Source of the DNA: Flammeovirga sp. SJP92
Lineage (GTDB): Bacteria; Bacteroidota; Bacteroidia; Cytophagales; Flammeovirgaceae
DNA: 64,000 bases
Direction of reading: 5' to 3'
NCBI RefSeq assembly: GCF_001583495.1
Contig: NZ_LQAQ01000015.1
Location: 420,637 to 484,636, forward strand
Made by a program: the position numbers and the translations under genes. The notes under the pieces are model-generated. The model ran no database searches, was not told the origin of the DNA, and worked only from the letters and a program-made list of their open reading frames with translations. This document shows, piece after piece, positions 8,085-17,290 of this stretch (the first letter of the stretch is position 1; each line of letters opens with the position of its first letter).

Positions 8085-10892
8085 TTAATGGGCTTCTAAC
8101 CAATTTATGCCTTTACCAACTTCTACTTCTAAAGGAACTCCAATGTCATATGCATTTTCCATCATTTCCTTTATTTTAGAAGTCATTAATTCTAATTCAT
8201 CATTATGAACATCAAAAATCAATTCATCATGTACCTGAAGAATCATTTTTGATTTCAAATCTTGTCCATTCATCCATTCCTGAATTTCAATCATCGCTTT
8301 CTTGATGATATCCGCTGCAGTACCCTGAATTGGTGCATTGATGGCATTTCGTTCTGCCATTCCTCTCACCGTGAAATTACGTGAATTGATATCTCTTAAG
8401 TATCTTCTTCTTCCCATCAACGTCTCTACATATTCGTTGTCTCTTGCTTTCGCAATCACATCATCCATGTATTTCTTGATGGCAGGAAACTCTACAAAAT
8501 AATTATCAATCAATTCCTTCGCCTCACTTCTAGCGATATTCAATTGCTGAGAAAGACCAAATGCTGAAACACCATAAATAATACCGAAGTTGGCCGTTTT
8601 AGCTCTTCTTCTCATTTCCGGTTCAACGTCTTTTTCATCTACTTTAAAGACTTTAGCAGCTGTAGCAGTGTGAATGTCTCTCCCTTCCTTGAAAGCATTG
8701 AGCATTTCTTCATCTTTACTGAACGCTGCCATAATTCTCAATTCTACCTGAGAATAATCCGCTGCAACAAATGTGTAGTTTTCATCTCTCGCTACAAAAG
8801 CCTTTCTGATCTCTCTACCTCTTGAAGTCTTAATCGGAATGTTCTGCAAATTAGGATCTGTAGAACTTAAACGGCCTGTTGCTGCCACCGCCTGATTGTA
8901 AGTAGTATGTACTCTTCCATCTGCCTTGATCAACTTTGGAAGGGCATCTACATACGTACTCTTCAACTTCGCTAACTGTCTGAAATCTAAAATCTTTTCA
9001 ACGATTTCATGTTGCTTCAAACCTTGAAGAATTTCTTCCCCTGTAGCATATTGACCCGTTTTTGTCTTTTTTGGTTTATCAACCAGTTTCATTTTTTCAA
9101 AAAGAATCACACCTAATTGTTTAGGAGATGAAATGGTAAACTCTTCACCTGCCAAGGCATAAATATCTTTTTCTAACTGCTCAACTTCTTTACCAATTTG
9201 AATGGAATAGTGTTCTAAAGAGGGTACATCTAAATTCACCCCTTCTTTTTCCATATCTTTCAACGTTTCCAACAATGGCATTTCAAGATTTTCGAATAAC
9301 TCTTTCAAGCCTTTTTCTTCCAATATTGGCAAGAATTTCTCTTTCAACTGAAGTGTAACATCAGCATCCTCACACGCATATTCATAAATTTCCGAAGCAG
9401 GCAAATCTTTCATATTTTTCTGCTTCTTCCCTTTTTTACCTAATACAGTCTCGATCGAAACCGGAACATAATTTAAATATGTTTCTGAAAGGCTGTCCAT
9501 ACCATGACGTTTGTCTGGCTCTATTAAGTAATGGGCCAACATTGTATCAAAGAATGGTCCTTGCACTTTTACACCGGCCGTATCCATCACCTGAAGGTCA
9601 TACTTCAAGTTTTGACCAATTTTCAAGATTTCTTTATTCTCAAACAATGGCTGAAAGTGAGCTAAAACTTTATCCGCTTCTTCTTTTTCCAACGGAACGG
9701 GAACATAGTAAGCCTCATCTTTTTGAGCAGAAAAAGACATTCCTACAATCTGAGCTTCCAAAGCATCTAAAGAAGATGTTTCAGTATCAAAGGCAAATTC
9801 CTTTTGTCTTGAAAGGTAATTGATCAATTCAGCATAACGCTCCTCTGAATCAATCATTCTATAATTCTTGTCCAATGAACCAATGGTATCAGGCCCTTTC
9901 AACTCCTCTTCTTCTACAACCTCTTCTATCATCTCAACTTTTGAGGCAGATGAAGATGAAGCTGGAGCACCGAACAATGAAGCTTGCTCCCCTGCTTTCA
10001 CTACTTTTTTAGCAGGAGCAGGTTTTGCATCAGGGAATAACCTTCCTAATAAGGTCTTAAATTCAAGATCATTGAAAATCTTAATGATTTCCTCTTTATT
10101 AGGTTCCTGCACTAAAAGTTTATCTTCTTCAAATGCAATCGGTACATCTATTTTAATGGTCGCTAATTCTTTAGAAAGAATGGCTTGCTCTTTATTACCT
10201 TCTACTCTTTCCTTCAGTTTCCCTTTTAACTCCGAAGAATGCTCAAGAATGCCTTCTACAGTACTGTATTGTTTCAATAACTTCACAGCAGTTTTAGGGC
10301 CAACACCCGGAATACCTGGAATATTATCAACAGCATCACCTTGCAAACCTAAAAGATCAATTACTTGGTCGATTCTATCCAGGTCAAACTTTTCTAAGAC
10401 TTCCTTTTCACCTAAAATCTCAATTCCACCCTTCGTAGAAGGTCGGTATAAGAAAGTATTCTCATCCACTAATTGAGCATAATCTTTATCAGGCGTCATC
10501 ATAAACGTCTGAAAGCCTTGTTTTGAAGCTTCTTTTGCCAAAGTACCAATCACATCATCAGCCTCATAACCTTCCACTTCTAATCTTGGAATATTAAACG
10601 CATCAACGATTTTCTTGACGATTGGAATAGCAATAGAAATATCTTCGGGCGTTTCTTGTCTATTGGCTTTGTACTCTTTGTACATTTCATGTCTAAAAGT
10701 AGGGCCAGATAAATCAAATGAAACACCAATATGTGTAGGATTCTGCTTCTTAAGTATCTCCAATAATGAGTTGACAAAACCCATTGGAGCACTCGTATTT
10801 ACTCCTTTAGAATTGATACGCGGATTACGTATTAAGGCAAAATGGGCACGGAAAATTAGGGCCATGCCATCAAGCAGAAATAATTTTTTCAT
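8085..10892 (-). CDS. polA: DNA polymerase I
   Basis: Replication and repair polymerase of 935 residues, the usual full length. The 5' nuclease domain (about 1-290) has its conserved acidic motifs (GYEADDVIG, DNIPGIPGVGPKTA). The 3'-5' proofreading domain (about 345-545) keeps its DEDD-type residues: DTETSS near residue 365, NLKYD and YACEDAD. Proofreading is therefore probably active, unlike in Taq-type enzymes. The polymerase domain carries motif A (DYSQVELRI, about 711), motif B (RRRAKTANFGIIYG) and motif C (QVHDEL, about 887). It is the first gene of a unit with the UbiA gene. A long perfect inverted repeat lies in its leader. Confidence 0.97.
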   Translation of the reverse strand: MKKLFLLDGMALIFRAHFALIRNPRINSKGVNTSAPMGFVNSLLEILKKQNPTHIGVSFDLSGPTFRHEMYKEYKANRQETPEDISIAIPIVKKIVDAFNIPRLEVEGYEADDVIGTLAKEASKQGFQTFMMTPDKDYAQLVDENTFLYRPSTKGGIEILGEKEVLEKFDLDRIDQVIDLLGLQGDAVDNIPGIPGVGPKTAVKLLKQYSTVEGILEHSSELKGKLKERVEGNKEQAILSKELATIKIDVPIAFEEDKLLVQEPNKEEIIKIFNDLEFKTLLGRLFPDAKPAPAKKVVKAGEQASLFGAPASSSSASKVEMIEEVVEEEELKGPDTIGSLDKNYRMIDSEERYAELINYLSRQKEFAFDTETSSLDALEAQIVGMSFSAQKDEAYYVPVPLEKEEADKVLAHFQPLFENKEILKIGQNLKYDLQVMDTAGVKVQGPFFDTMLAHYLIEPDKRHGMDSLSETYLNYVPVSIETVLGKKGKKQKNMKDLPASEIYEYACEDADVTLQLKEKFLPILEEKGLKELFENLEMPLLETLKDMEKEGVNLDVPSLEHYSIQIGKEVEQLEKDIYALAGEEFTISSPKQLGVILFEKMKLVDKPKKTKTGQYATGEEILQGLKQHEIVEKILDFRQLAKLKSTYVDALPKLIKADGRVHTTYNQAVAATGRLSSTDPNLQNIPIKTSRGREIRKAFVARDENYTFVAADYSQVELRIMAAFSKDEEMLNAFKEGRDIHTATAAKVFKVDEKDVEPEMRRRAKTANFGIIYGVSAFGLSQQLNIARSEAKELIDNYFVEFPAIKKYMDDVIAKARDNEYVETLMGRRRYLRDINSRNFTVRGMAERNAINAPIQGTAADIIKKAMIEIQEWMNGQDLKSKMILQVHDELIFDVHNDELELMTSKIKEMMENAYDIGVPLEVEVGKGINWLEAH

Positions 10893-10935
10893 AATTTAGT
10901 TGGTCAAAAAGACGCTATATTCAGTTTCTAATATT

Positions 10936-10981
10936 AAAATCACGAAATCAATCTCTGATCTTGCTTAGCATTCGTGATTTT
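10936..10981. repeat. Perfect inverted repeat in the polA leader
   Basis: Arms of 11 bases (10936-10946 and 10971-10981) around a 24-base loop, 44 bases upstream of the polA ATG. No T run follows on either strand, so it is more likely an operator or leader hairpin than a terminator. Confidence 0.6.
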
Positions 10982-11045
10982 GCAGTTATATCTTAATTTT
11001 TGTACGAATATACTAATCGGATTTCGAAGATTTATATTCTTGTTG

Positions 11046-11053
11046 TACGTTTG
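11046..11053 (+). promoter_or_regulatory. -7 element for the Type ISP-like gene
   Basis: An exact TAnnTTTG match. A weak -33 candidate (TTTCG) lies about 20 bases upstream. The resulting leader of about 130 bases would carry the nested inverted repeats at 11093-11159. Confidence 0.5.
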
Positions 11054-11192
11054 CAATAATATTTGCAATTCAATTGACAATTTGAAGCAGATGATGAATC
11101 AAAATCCATTATTTGATTTTAAAAAAGGTATTTCAATACCATTGGTGTACTGATTCATCTGTTCTAGTTTGAACTTAAAAAAGTAAAGAGGT

Positions 11193-13667
11193 TTGGTAGG
11201 AGAAGCGATACAGAACTTACAACAGCAACTTTTATATGCTGGTAATTATAAATCATTAATTCAAGAAAATAGCACTGGATTAATTAAAGTCTTTAAGAAG
11301 TCTTTCTTTCCCACTTTTGAAGTGGAAGACCTTTTGAGATTTGTAAGCGAGCATATTGTAAGTAAACATATCATCTCTATTCTATTAGACAGCGACCATT
11401 TAAATGACCTCTTAAATGACTCCATTTATAATGCTTTTGAAGAACTCGTTTCAAAAACAATTGACGAAGAACTGTTTCAGAAAACATTTCAAACTGTCTC
11501 AGAAAATATAAACCATCTATTTGCTGAACAAGATAACAAAGAGGCACTCTTTACCACTCTAATGGCAAGAGAAGAAGGAGAACCTCTGCCCAATTACTTT
11601 TTGGGAATGTTCCGGTCACTGATGAAAAAGCATTTGAATAATTCTGGAACAAATGCTCAGTATCTTTACCCTTCTTTTACATTGCCTCCATTCTTAGATA
11701 TTGAAGCAAAATCCAATACTATAGTCTGTTATGATTTACTGGCTTATTATTGGAGTGCTATTATAATCCCAGCAAGTACACGTTCTTTTGGTAACAGTTT
11801 ATGTTTTGTCAACATAAAACCTCAAGGACAAAAGCATTTAGATTTCATTGAAGATGATAGCAATCTCAATAAACTGATCAACTTGAATAGAGATCCTGTT
11901 CAGATTGTCTTTGGGACGATTCAACAAATGTCTTTGGGCAATAGAACAGCACATAAAGATTGGGTCAACAAGGTAAAAAAGACTTTCAAAAATGATTCTC
12001 ATAGAAATCCTGTTTCTTATTGGTTTTTATGGGCTAAAGAACGATTGGGCAATAATGGTATTTTGGTTATTAGAGGGGATCACTCTTTAGCAGCCGCACC
12101 TGAATACAAAAATTGGAGAAAAACAGTTGCTAAGATTTGCCAAAGAGTTTATATACAAGCACAACAATATTCTTCTCAAGTCATTTATTGTTTTATTTTC
12201 AGTAAAGAAGATGAAAAAGAAGGTGTTTTTTATGCTCCAAGTTATTTGGAAGACTTTGCCCATGTGCATGAAGACTCAGACGATTGGATCACATTATCTT
12301 CTGATGAATATAAGAACTTCTTATGTTTGATCTCTGACAAGGAGAAAAGTATTTTCAATCAGACTCTTCCTACATTAAACCTTAAAAATAAATCTTGGCA
12401 TACTGATTTCAACAAAAAACAGTTGATTCAAAAAGTCAATCTCTATTATAAAAATCAAAAGAAAAAAGAGACACTTGATTTAGATGAGGACACTGTTGTT
12501 TCTGACGCTCAGTTAAGTCGAATTTATATAAAACCGTTTTTAAAAAAATGGGCTTATGTCTCTAAAAGGGATGTTGAGAACTGGGATACACTACAGCATC
12601 ATGGTTTTCAATTGGAGAATCCTACTTTTGCTCTTTCAATGCATAAAGACCTAGGACTTGAGGTAACACCTACTAATCAAGCATTGCTTTCTACTTATTA
12701 TAGCAGAAATCAATATTCTACAATATTACCTCTCAATATCTATAAAGAAGATCATTCTTATAATAGTAATATTAGTGACTGGGCGCTGGACCGCTTTAAA
12801 CAATATTATGTTTCAAGACTTCCTAAGGTAGAATTGAATAATTCTGTGGGTTCTATTCAGGAACTTCTAGAAAGTGAAATCAAATTGATTGAACGACAAA
12901 CAAATAGACTTCCTGTACTCCATAAATTCACAAAACAACTTTCTGTTCTCACAGAAGATAAGGAAAACAGCCTAGATGATGTAACAAAACTACTGCATCA
13001 ACTCACACAAAAGATGTATCAACTTTTCAGAGGTTCTACTGAGAAAAAAGTCATGATGCAGGAAATCAATAAATCTTCTCAAAAAATCATTAGCACTATC
13101 GGCGAACTGGAAAAAGGCAAGATTGAAAATGATACGAAAGTAAAAGCCTTATCAAAAGAGAACATTTTCTATTATTGCTTTGCCATCTTGAACCATCCTC
13201 TTTATCAAAACGATTTTGAAAAAGAACTCAAAGCCTTACCGCCTAGAATTCCGTTATTAAATGACTTTTGGTCTTGGGCTAAAATGGGTAAAGAAATATT
13301 CCAAGCAGGTACAACTGCTATTGAAGATATTCATTTTACGTTTAGTGAAATCACTGAGGAAAGTGAGGAAAGCGACATTGCAATCAATACTACTCAAAAA
13401 ATTGCCGGTTTAACTGACGAACAAAAAGTGGGTACATGGGATAAACAAAAGGTTTTCCAACTCATACTTCAAGAGTATAGAGAAAGAAAACCTCTAAATA
13501 AAGACTTGCAGAAATATTATAGATCTGAAATAGCGGTAATCAATAGATTGGATTTGCTAAAAAGTATCCAATTTCAAGCACAGTTTTTTACAAAAGTGAT
13601 AAATACTCTCCCGGATCAATTATTTGAAAATGCGGGACCGAAATTTAGATTAAAACGTAGAAATTAA
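11193..13667 (+). CDS. Type ISP restriction-modification-like protein with degenerate methyltransferase core
   Basis: Resembles the C-terminal half (methyltransferase plus target recognition) of single-polypeptide Type ISP restriction enzymes. The match is by order of segments. CYDLLAYYWSAI (about 185) fits the family's YGFELL..PYAIAH stretch. FLWAKERLGNNGILVI (about 276-292) fits the strand after motif IV. KPFLKKWAYV (about 447) starts the recognition domain. IFYYCFAILNHPLY (about 660) plus PPRIPLL match the Type ISP C-terminal specificity domain. The nuclease and helicase halves are absent. The NPPY catalytic motif is replaced by GTIQ (about 241-244), and no SAM-binding glycine motif is visible, so methylation is unlikely. 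The start is uncertain: TTG at 11193 is the best candidate and no early in-frame ATG exists. It is convergent with the HIRAN gene 25 bases away. Confidence 0.7.
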   Translation: MVGEAIQNLQQQLLYAGNYKSLIQENSTGLIKVFKKSFFPTFEVEDLLRFVSEHIVSKHIISILLDSDHLNDLLNDSIYNAFEELVSKTIDEELFQKTFQTVSENINHLFAEQDNKEALFTTLMAREEGEPLPNYFLGMFRSLMKKHLNNSGTNAQYLYPSFTLPPFLDIEAKSNTIVCYDLLAYYWSAIIIPASTRSFGNSLCFVNIKPQGQKHLDFIEDDSNLNKLINLNRDPVQIVFGTIQQMSLGNRTAHKDWVNKVKKTFKNDSHRNPVSYWFLWAKERLGNNGILVIRGDHSLAAAPEYKNWRKTVAKICQRVYIQAQQYSSQVIYCFIFSKEDEKEGVFYAPSYLEDFAHVHEDSDDWITLSSDEYKNFLCLISDKEKSIFNQTLPTLNLKNKSWHTDFNKKQLIQKVNLYYKNQKKKETLDLDEDTVVSDAQLSRIYIKPFLKKWAYVSKRDVENWDTLQHHGFQLENPTFALSMHKDLGLEVTPTNQALLSTYYSRNQYSTILPLNIYKEDHSYNSNISDWALDRFKQYYVSRLPKVELNNSVGSIQELLESEIKLIERQTNRLPVLHKFTKQLSVLTEDKENSLDDVTKLLHQLTQKMYQLFRGSTEKKVMMQEINKSSQKIISTIGELEKGKIENDTKVKALSKENIFYYCFAILNHPLYQNDFEKELKALPPRIPLLNDFWSWAKMGKEIFQAGTTAIEDIHFTFSEITEESEESDIAINTTQKIAGLTDEQKVGTWDKQKVFQLILQEYRERKPLNKDLQKYYRSEIAVINRLDLLKSIQFQAQFFTKVINTLPDQLFENAGPKFRLKRRN

Positions 13668-13692
13668 CAGCAGTACAAAATATCAACAGTAT

Positions 13693-14061
13693 CTAAATTG
13701 TTTCTTCGTAGTGGTAATTCCAAATTCGAAAGAACACTTTTTTCTGGTCAGGTGCAGAAGGATCTACCTCAACAAGTTCGGCTTCGATTACTTCTTCGCT
13801 TTCCAATTTTTCAGCAATTGATTTACTCACTTCTCTTGGAACATAACCAATCATTCTGTTTCCAGCGAAAACGGCGGTTGCAAACTCATCGTATTCATTG
13901 GCAGAATTTCTGACTAATTTAATAGGTTGTCGCATAATTCCCCATTCCGTATCTTTATCAGAATAGTACTGAAAACCTGCAACAAAACCTTCAAAGAGAA
14001 GTGTTCTACTTAGATTAGATAGTAAATCTTTTTCTTCGCTGTGAGTAAAAGGTTTAACCAT
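13693..14061 (-). CDS. HIRAN-domain protein
   Basis: A 122-residue protein that is essentially one HIRAN domain. VAGFQYYSD, a basic-hydrophobic LVRNSANEYDEFA and GYVPREVSKSIAEKLE are the hallmark segments. HIRAN domains bind 3' ends of single-stranded DNA and are found in HLTF/Rad5-type remodellers and as stand-alone bacterial proteins in repair or defence settings. I use the ATG at 14061. A TTG at 14097 would add 12 residues without similarity to the domain. Its location tail-to-tail with the Type ISP-like gene is suggestive of nucleic-acid handling, but does not prove a shared role. Confidence 0.8.
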   Translation of the reverse strand: MVKPFTHSEEKDLLSNLSRTLLFEGFVAGFQYYSDKDTEWGIMRQPIKLVRNSANEYDEFATAVFAGNRMIGYVPREVSKSIAEKLESEEVIEAELVEVDPSAPDQKKVFFRIWNYHYEETI

Positions 14062-14202
14062 AGAATCATTATTATAACATTTAGTAATTATTAGCAATAT
14101 ACAATATTTTATAATAATATTCCTATAAAACTAAACTAGGTTTTATTTTTTCTTAAAAAAATCATATATTTAAATTCATAAAAAAGTCTTAAGATAAATA
14201 TT

Positions 14203-14841
14203 ATGAAACTGTCTCAAATCATAAAAATTGCTTTATTTGCCCTAATAGCTGTGGTCATTGCTTATACTTATCTTTCTTCCAACTCCAATTTGGATCAAGG
14301 TAAGTATCTTGAAAAAATGAATATTGAAAGAGCAGAGAAAAATGAAGAATTTAAGGATGAAAAGACCTCTCCATTAAAAGAAGAAGAACTAAAAAGCTTC
14401 ACTTCATTGAATTATTATTCGCCTGACAAGCAATATATCATCAATGCAAAACTGGAATGGGCAGAAAAACCTGAATCCATCAAAATTGCCTCTACAAATG
14501 GGGAACCTAGAACCTACAAAAAAGTTGCTTGGGCCTCTTTCAAAATCGATAATCAGGAACAAAAATTAGTTTTACTTCAAAACGCTTTTCCAAATCCCCT
14601 CACAAAAGGTCTAACAATGGTACTTTTCCGTGATCAGACTTCTGGAAAAACAACCTATGGCGCTGGTCGTTACATAGAACTAAGAGGGCTTAAAAAAGGA
14701 TCTATGCAAACTGTTATAGACTTTAATAGAGCTTACAATCCTTACTGTGCTTATAATGACAGTTATGATTGCCCTCTACCTCCATTAGAAAATCAGATGA
14801 CTGTAGAAATTAATGCCGGAGAGAAAAAATACCACCTCTAA
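14203..14841 (+). CDS. DUF1684 family membrane-anchored protein
   Basis: An N-terminal membrane anchor (about residues 5-25) is followed by a short charged linker and a DUF1684 domain. The domain's typical ending with YNPYCAYND and CPLPP near residues 182-196 is present. DUF1684 proteins are widespread in Bacteroidota and usually exported. Their function is unknown. Two conserved cysteines in the YC..YDC segment might form a disulfide outside the cytoplasm. It stands alone. Confidence 0.85.
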   Translation: MKLSQIIKIALFALIAVVIAYTYLSSNSNLDQGKYLEKMNIERAEKNEEFKDEKTSPLKEEELKSFTSLNYYSPDKQYIINAKLEWAEKPESIKIASTNGEPRTYKKVAWASFKIDNQEQKLVLLQNAFPNPLTKGLTMVLFRDQTSGKTTYGAGRYIELRGLKKGSMQTVIDFNRAYNPYCAYNDSYDCPLPPLENQMTVEINAGEKKYHL

Positions 14842-15084
14842 CAGAAAAGCCAAATAGAAAACTTCATTATCTATAGCTATTGCTCTCACTATTGACAAGG
14901 TTTAAAAGGAGGAAATTCTCGGTAAAATGATTTAATGATAAGGACTTTTGAACTTATAAATAGATCAATAAGTGATAAAATATTATTATCATCATATTTA
15001 AGAGGCCTACCAAGAAGCTTATTAGGGATAGTTAAAAATTAATGGTAATTTGGAAGTTGATATCATTCATTTTTTTATTGCTCA

Positions 15085-16023
15085 ATGTCACTTGATAAAA
15101 TTATTAATAAACTCGCAACTACTGATAATAAGCGTGCTTATTTAGAGTTGCACTTTTGGATATTGTGTTCTAGTACCATTCCAATTATTAATATCTACAT
15201 ATCCCTTTCTTCTGTTGAAATTGTTTTCCTCAGAACGATGACTGCTTTTGTAATGATATTTTTCTTTCTGATGATAAAGAAAATACCTATAAAAGTAAAA
15301 ACGTCGCATATGCTTCTGCTCGTATTTACAGGCATGCTCACATCAATTTATTGGGTATTGTTTGTAATTGCGGCAAAAACCTCCAATACCTCAGTAACCT
15401 TAGTAGGTATGGCGACAACGCCTGTATGGGTTAGTTTTGTATACCCTATATTCTCTAAGAAGAGACCTACTTTCAATGAGATGATGACGGGATTATCGGC
15501 TTTGTTTGGAGTATATATGATTTTCAGCTCGAGCTTTGCTTACAGTGAAGGTATGTTTACAGCTATATTAGCCGCATTTTTCGCTGCTATAGTAACCATC
15601 CTCACTTCAAAACTATCCCGTCAGTATCATTATCTAGTTATTACTTTTTACCAAATGCTTGGGGCTTTTCTAGCAACTGCCGCAGTGCTTCCATATTATC
15701 TTAAATTCATTAAGCAAGGCCCTTTTTCAATGCCTACTCCTGAAGATATCTTATTGATTATTGTATTGGCCATCGTTTTCTCTATTATCGCTTATTCATC
15801 TATTGTGAAAGTGATGAAGAAAATCACACCATTCAGTATATCATTAGCCAATAATTTAGCCCCTATTTATGGAGGTGTAATTGCTTATTTCTTTTTTGGG
15901 GAAAGTGAAATTATGGATTTATATTTCTACGGAGGAGCCTTTATTATTGCATTTGCAATCCTGGCTATGCCACTCGCTCGATGGATTTTTAAGTTACAAA
16001 AAATTACGCCTGAAAAAATTTAG
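15085..16023 (+). CDS. EamA/DMT-superfamily transporter
   Basis: A 312-residue protein with ten predicted membrane helices arranged as two EamA repeats of five helices each, the standard size for drug/metabolite transporters of the RhaT/YdcZ kind. The internal duplication is visible in the similar helix endings near residues 140 and 285. The substrate cannot be told; family members export amino acids, nucleobases or other small metabolites. It is monocistronic and ends before a convergent sensor-like gene. Confidence 0.85.
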   Translation: MSLDKIINKLATTDNKRAYLELHFWILCSSTIPIINIYISLSSVEIVFLRTMTAFVMIFFFLMIKKIPIKVKTSHMLLLVFTGMLTSIYWVLFVIAAKTSNTSVTLVGMATTPVWVSFVYPIFSKKRPTFNEMMTGLSALFGVYMIFSSSFAYSEGMFTAILAAFFAAIVTILTSKLSRQYHYLVITFYQMLGAFLATAAVLPYYLKFIKQGPFSMPTPEDILLIIVLAIVFSIIAYSSIVKVMKKITPFSISLANNLAPIYGGVIAYFFFGESEIMDLYFYGGAFIIAFAILAMPLARWIFKLQKITPEKI

Positions 16024-16170
16024 TCATCTTTTCAGGCACATTTCTTTTCTGATTTTAGTATTCAATACCAAGAGAAATTTATTGGGTGTTGAGTTCAAAA
16101 AATACTTAACTCTTTCGTTAGCTCATGAATAAATTTGTGAAGGGTTCAATCAAATTCACACGGAGTAATC

Positions 16171-17097
16171 TTATTTCATTTTACTCAGCAATTCATGAGA
16201 GGTTAGGCTTAATACTAGTAGCACACTGATTGATAGCGTACCGAATATCACCGAAAGCCACCTACTGTAAGACATCCAATCATCTTTTTCTTTCTTAGCC
16301 TCATTATACATTTTTTGAGACAAGTTAATGATATCTTCTGTATTTTTCTGAAGGTTAAGTGTCAAGCCTTTGTCTCCTCTAAATCCAATTGTCAAGTCAA
16401 CATTTACAATCTTCAAAAGCGTAGAATTGTATCTTTTCAAATTATTCAAAAGTGTATACCTATGATTTTCAGCCATAGGAATATTCTTTATTTCCTTTTG
16501 CATTTGATGATTCAACTCTCTGATTTTATAGAATTCTGAAGTATCTGCTGAAAGAAGGTAGCTTTTCTCTAATAGCTTCATTCTTTCCAAAGATACGATA
16601 TTGACATATGGATCAACGGCTAACGCTTTTGTTCGCTTCTGAAGGTCTCCTATCATACCTGAGTTCTGTGAACCTCTGTATTTTAATTGGGTAATGATTT
16701 TGGAAAATGTTTTTCTGTGGGTCTTTAATAATTTAAAGAATGCATCCAAATCAGATTCATATTCCACCTTCCAAGAAGTATTCGAAGTAAGGATTGAAGA
16801 AATATAAAGCTCTAAGTTTTTATCTATCTTATGGTATTCCTTCATGATTGGGGTGGCCTCCCTAGATTTATGAAAGTCTTCATAGTGTGCTTCATAAGAA
16901 AGGAACTCCTGTGCAGCAAGTGTCATTCTCATTGACTTCTGACGGATGTCTAATACTTTTTCAAGTACAGCATCATGATCTTCAATTTGCCTGAAGGAAC
17001 TAAAGTTACCCACTGCAATTAAAAAACAGGCTACAAAGTAGACGTAGAACCAACGAATCACTTTTCTCCATGTATAGGCAACAGTAGGATTTTTCAC
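16171..17097 (-). CDS. Two-helix membrane sensor-like protein without output domain
   Basis: The layout is a short cytosolic start, a membrane helix at about 16-34, an extracytoplasmic helical domain of about 235 residues, a second membrane helix at about 278-300 and only eight residues after it. The periplasmic part is rich in amphipathic helices and looks like the four-helix ligand domain of chemoreceptors and sensor kinases. No HAMP, kinase or methyl-accepting segment follows, so it cannot signal by itself and may pair with another membrane protein. The start codon appears to be GTG at 17097; there is no good ATG nearby. I do not recognise a named family. Confidence 0.6.
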   Translation of the reverse strand: MKNPTVAYTWRKVIRWFYVYFVACFLIAVGNFSSFRQIEDHDAVLEKVLDIRQKSMRMTLAAQEFLSYEAHYEDFHKSREATPIMKEYHKIDKNLELYISSILTSNTSWKVEYESDLDAFFKLLKTHRKTFSKIITQLKYRGSQNSGMIGDLQKRTKALAVDPYVNIVSLERMKLLEKSYLLSADTSEFYKIRELNHQMQKEIKNIPMAENHRYTLLNNLKRYNSTLLKIVNVDLTIGFRGDKGLTLNLQKNTEDIINLSQKMYNEAKKEKDDWMSYSRWLSVIFGTLSISVLLVLSLTSHELLSKMK

Positions 17098-17240
17098 TTC
17101 TTCTCTAAAAATTTAAATTTTGTAATAGGGTTAGATGCAATAAATATTCCATTCATCAATTATTACAGATAATTTGGTAATAGTCTCTACTCCTGATATG
17201 TAATTATAAAAAAATAGAAGTACTAAAAATAATAGATTCA

Positions 17241-17267
17241 AAAAAAAGGAGGCAGTTGCCTCCTTTT
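17241..17267 (-). terminator. Rho-independent terminator
   Basis: A perfect stem (17244-17254 with 17257-17267) has a 2-base loop. On the minus strand it is followed by seven U. It ends the SPOR-like gene just upstream of it on that strand. Confidence 0.9.
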
Positions 17268-17290
17268 CCATATTATAAGAGAATATTTTC

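Larger units (their letters stand above)
10893..11192. other. Divergent 300-base intergenic region with inverted repeats
   Basis: This region separates polA from the Type ISP-like gene. It contains a perfect 11-base inverted repeat (10936-10946 and 10971-10981), a plus-strand -7 element TACGTTTG at 11046-11053, a 9-base inverted pair (11093-11101 and 11151-11159), and inside that pair a 6-base hairpin (11127-11132 and 11135-11140). No coding sequence is seen. Confidence 0.6.

Noticed and set aside
9868..10476. A 202-codon open frame on the strand opposite polA
   Set aside because: It lies wholly inside the polA 5' nuclease region, has biased composition and no family similarity, so it is a shadow frame.
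11193..13667. Calling the Type ISP-like gene an active DNA methyltransferase
   Set aside because: The NPPY motif is replaced and no SAM-binding motif is visible.
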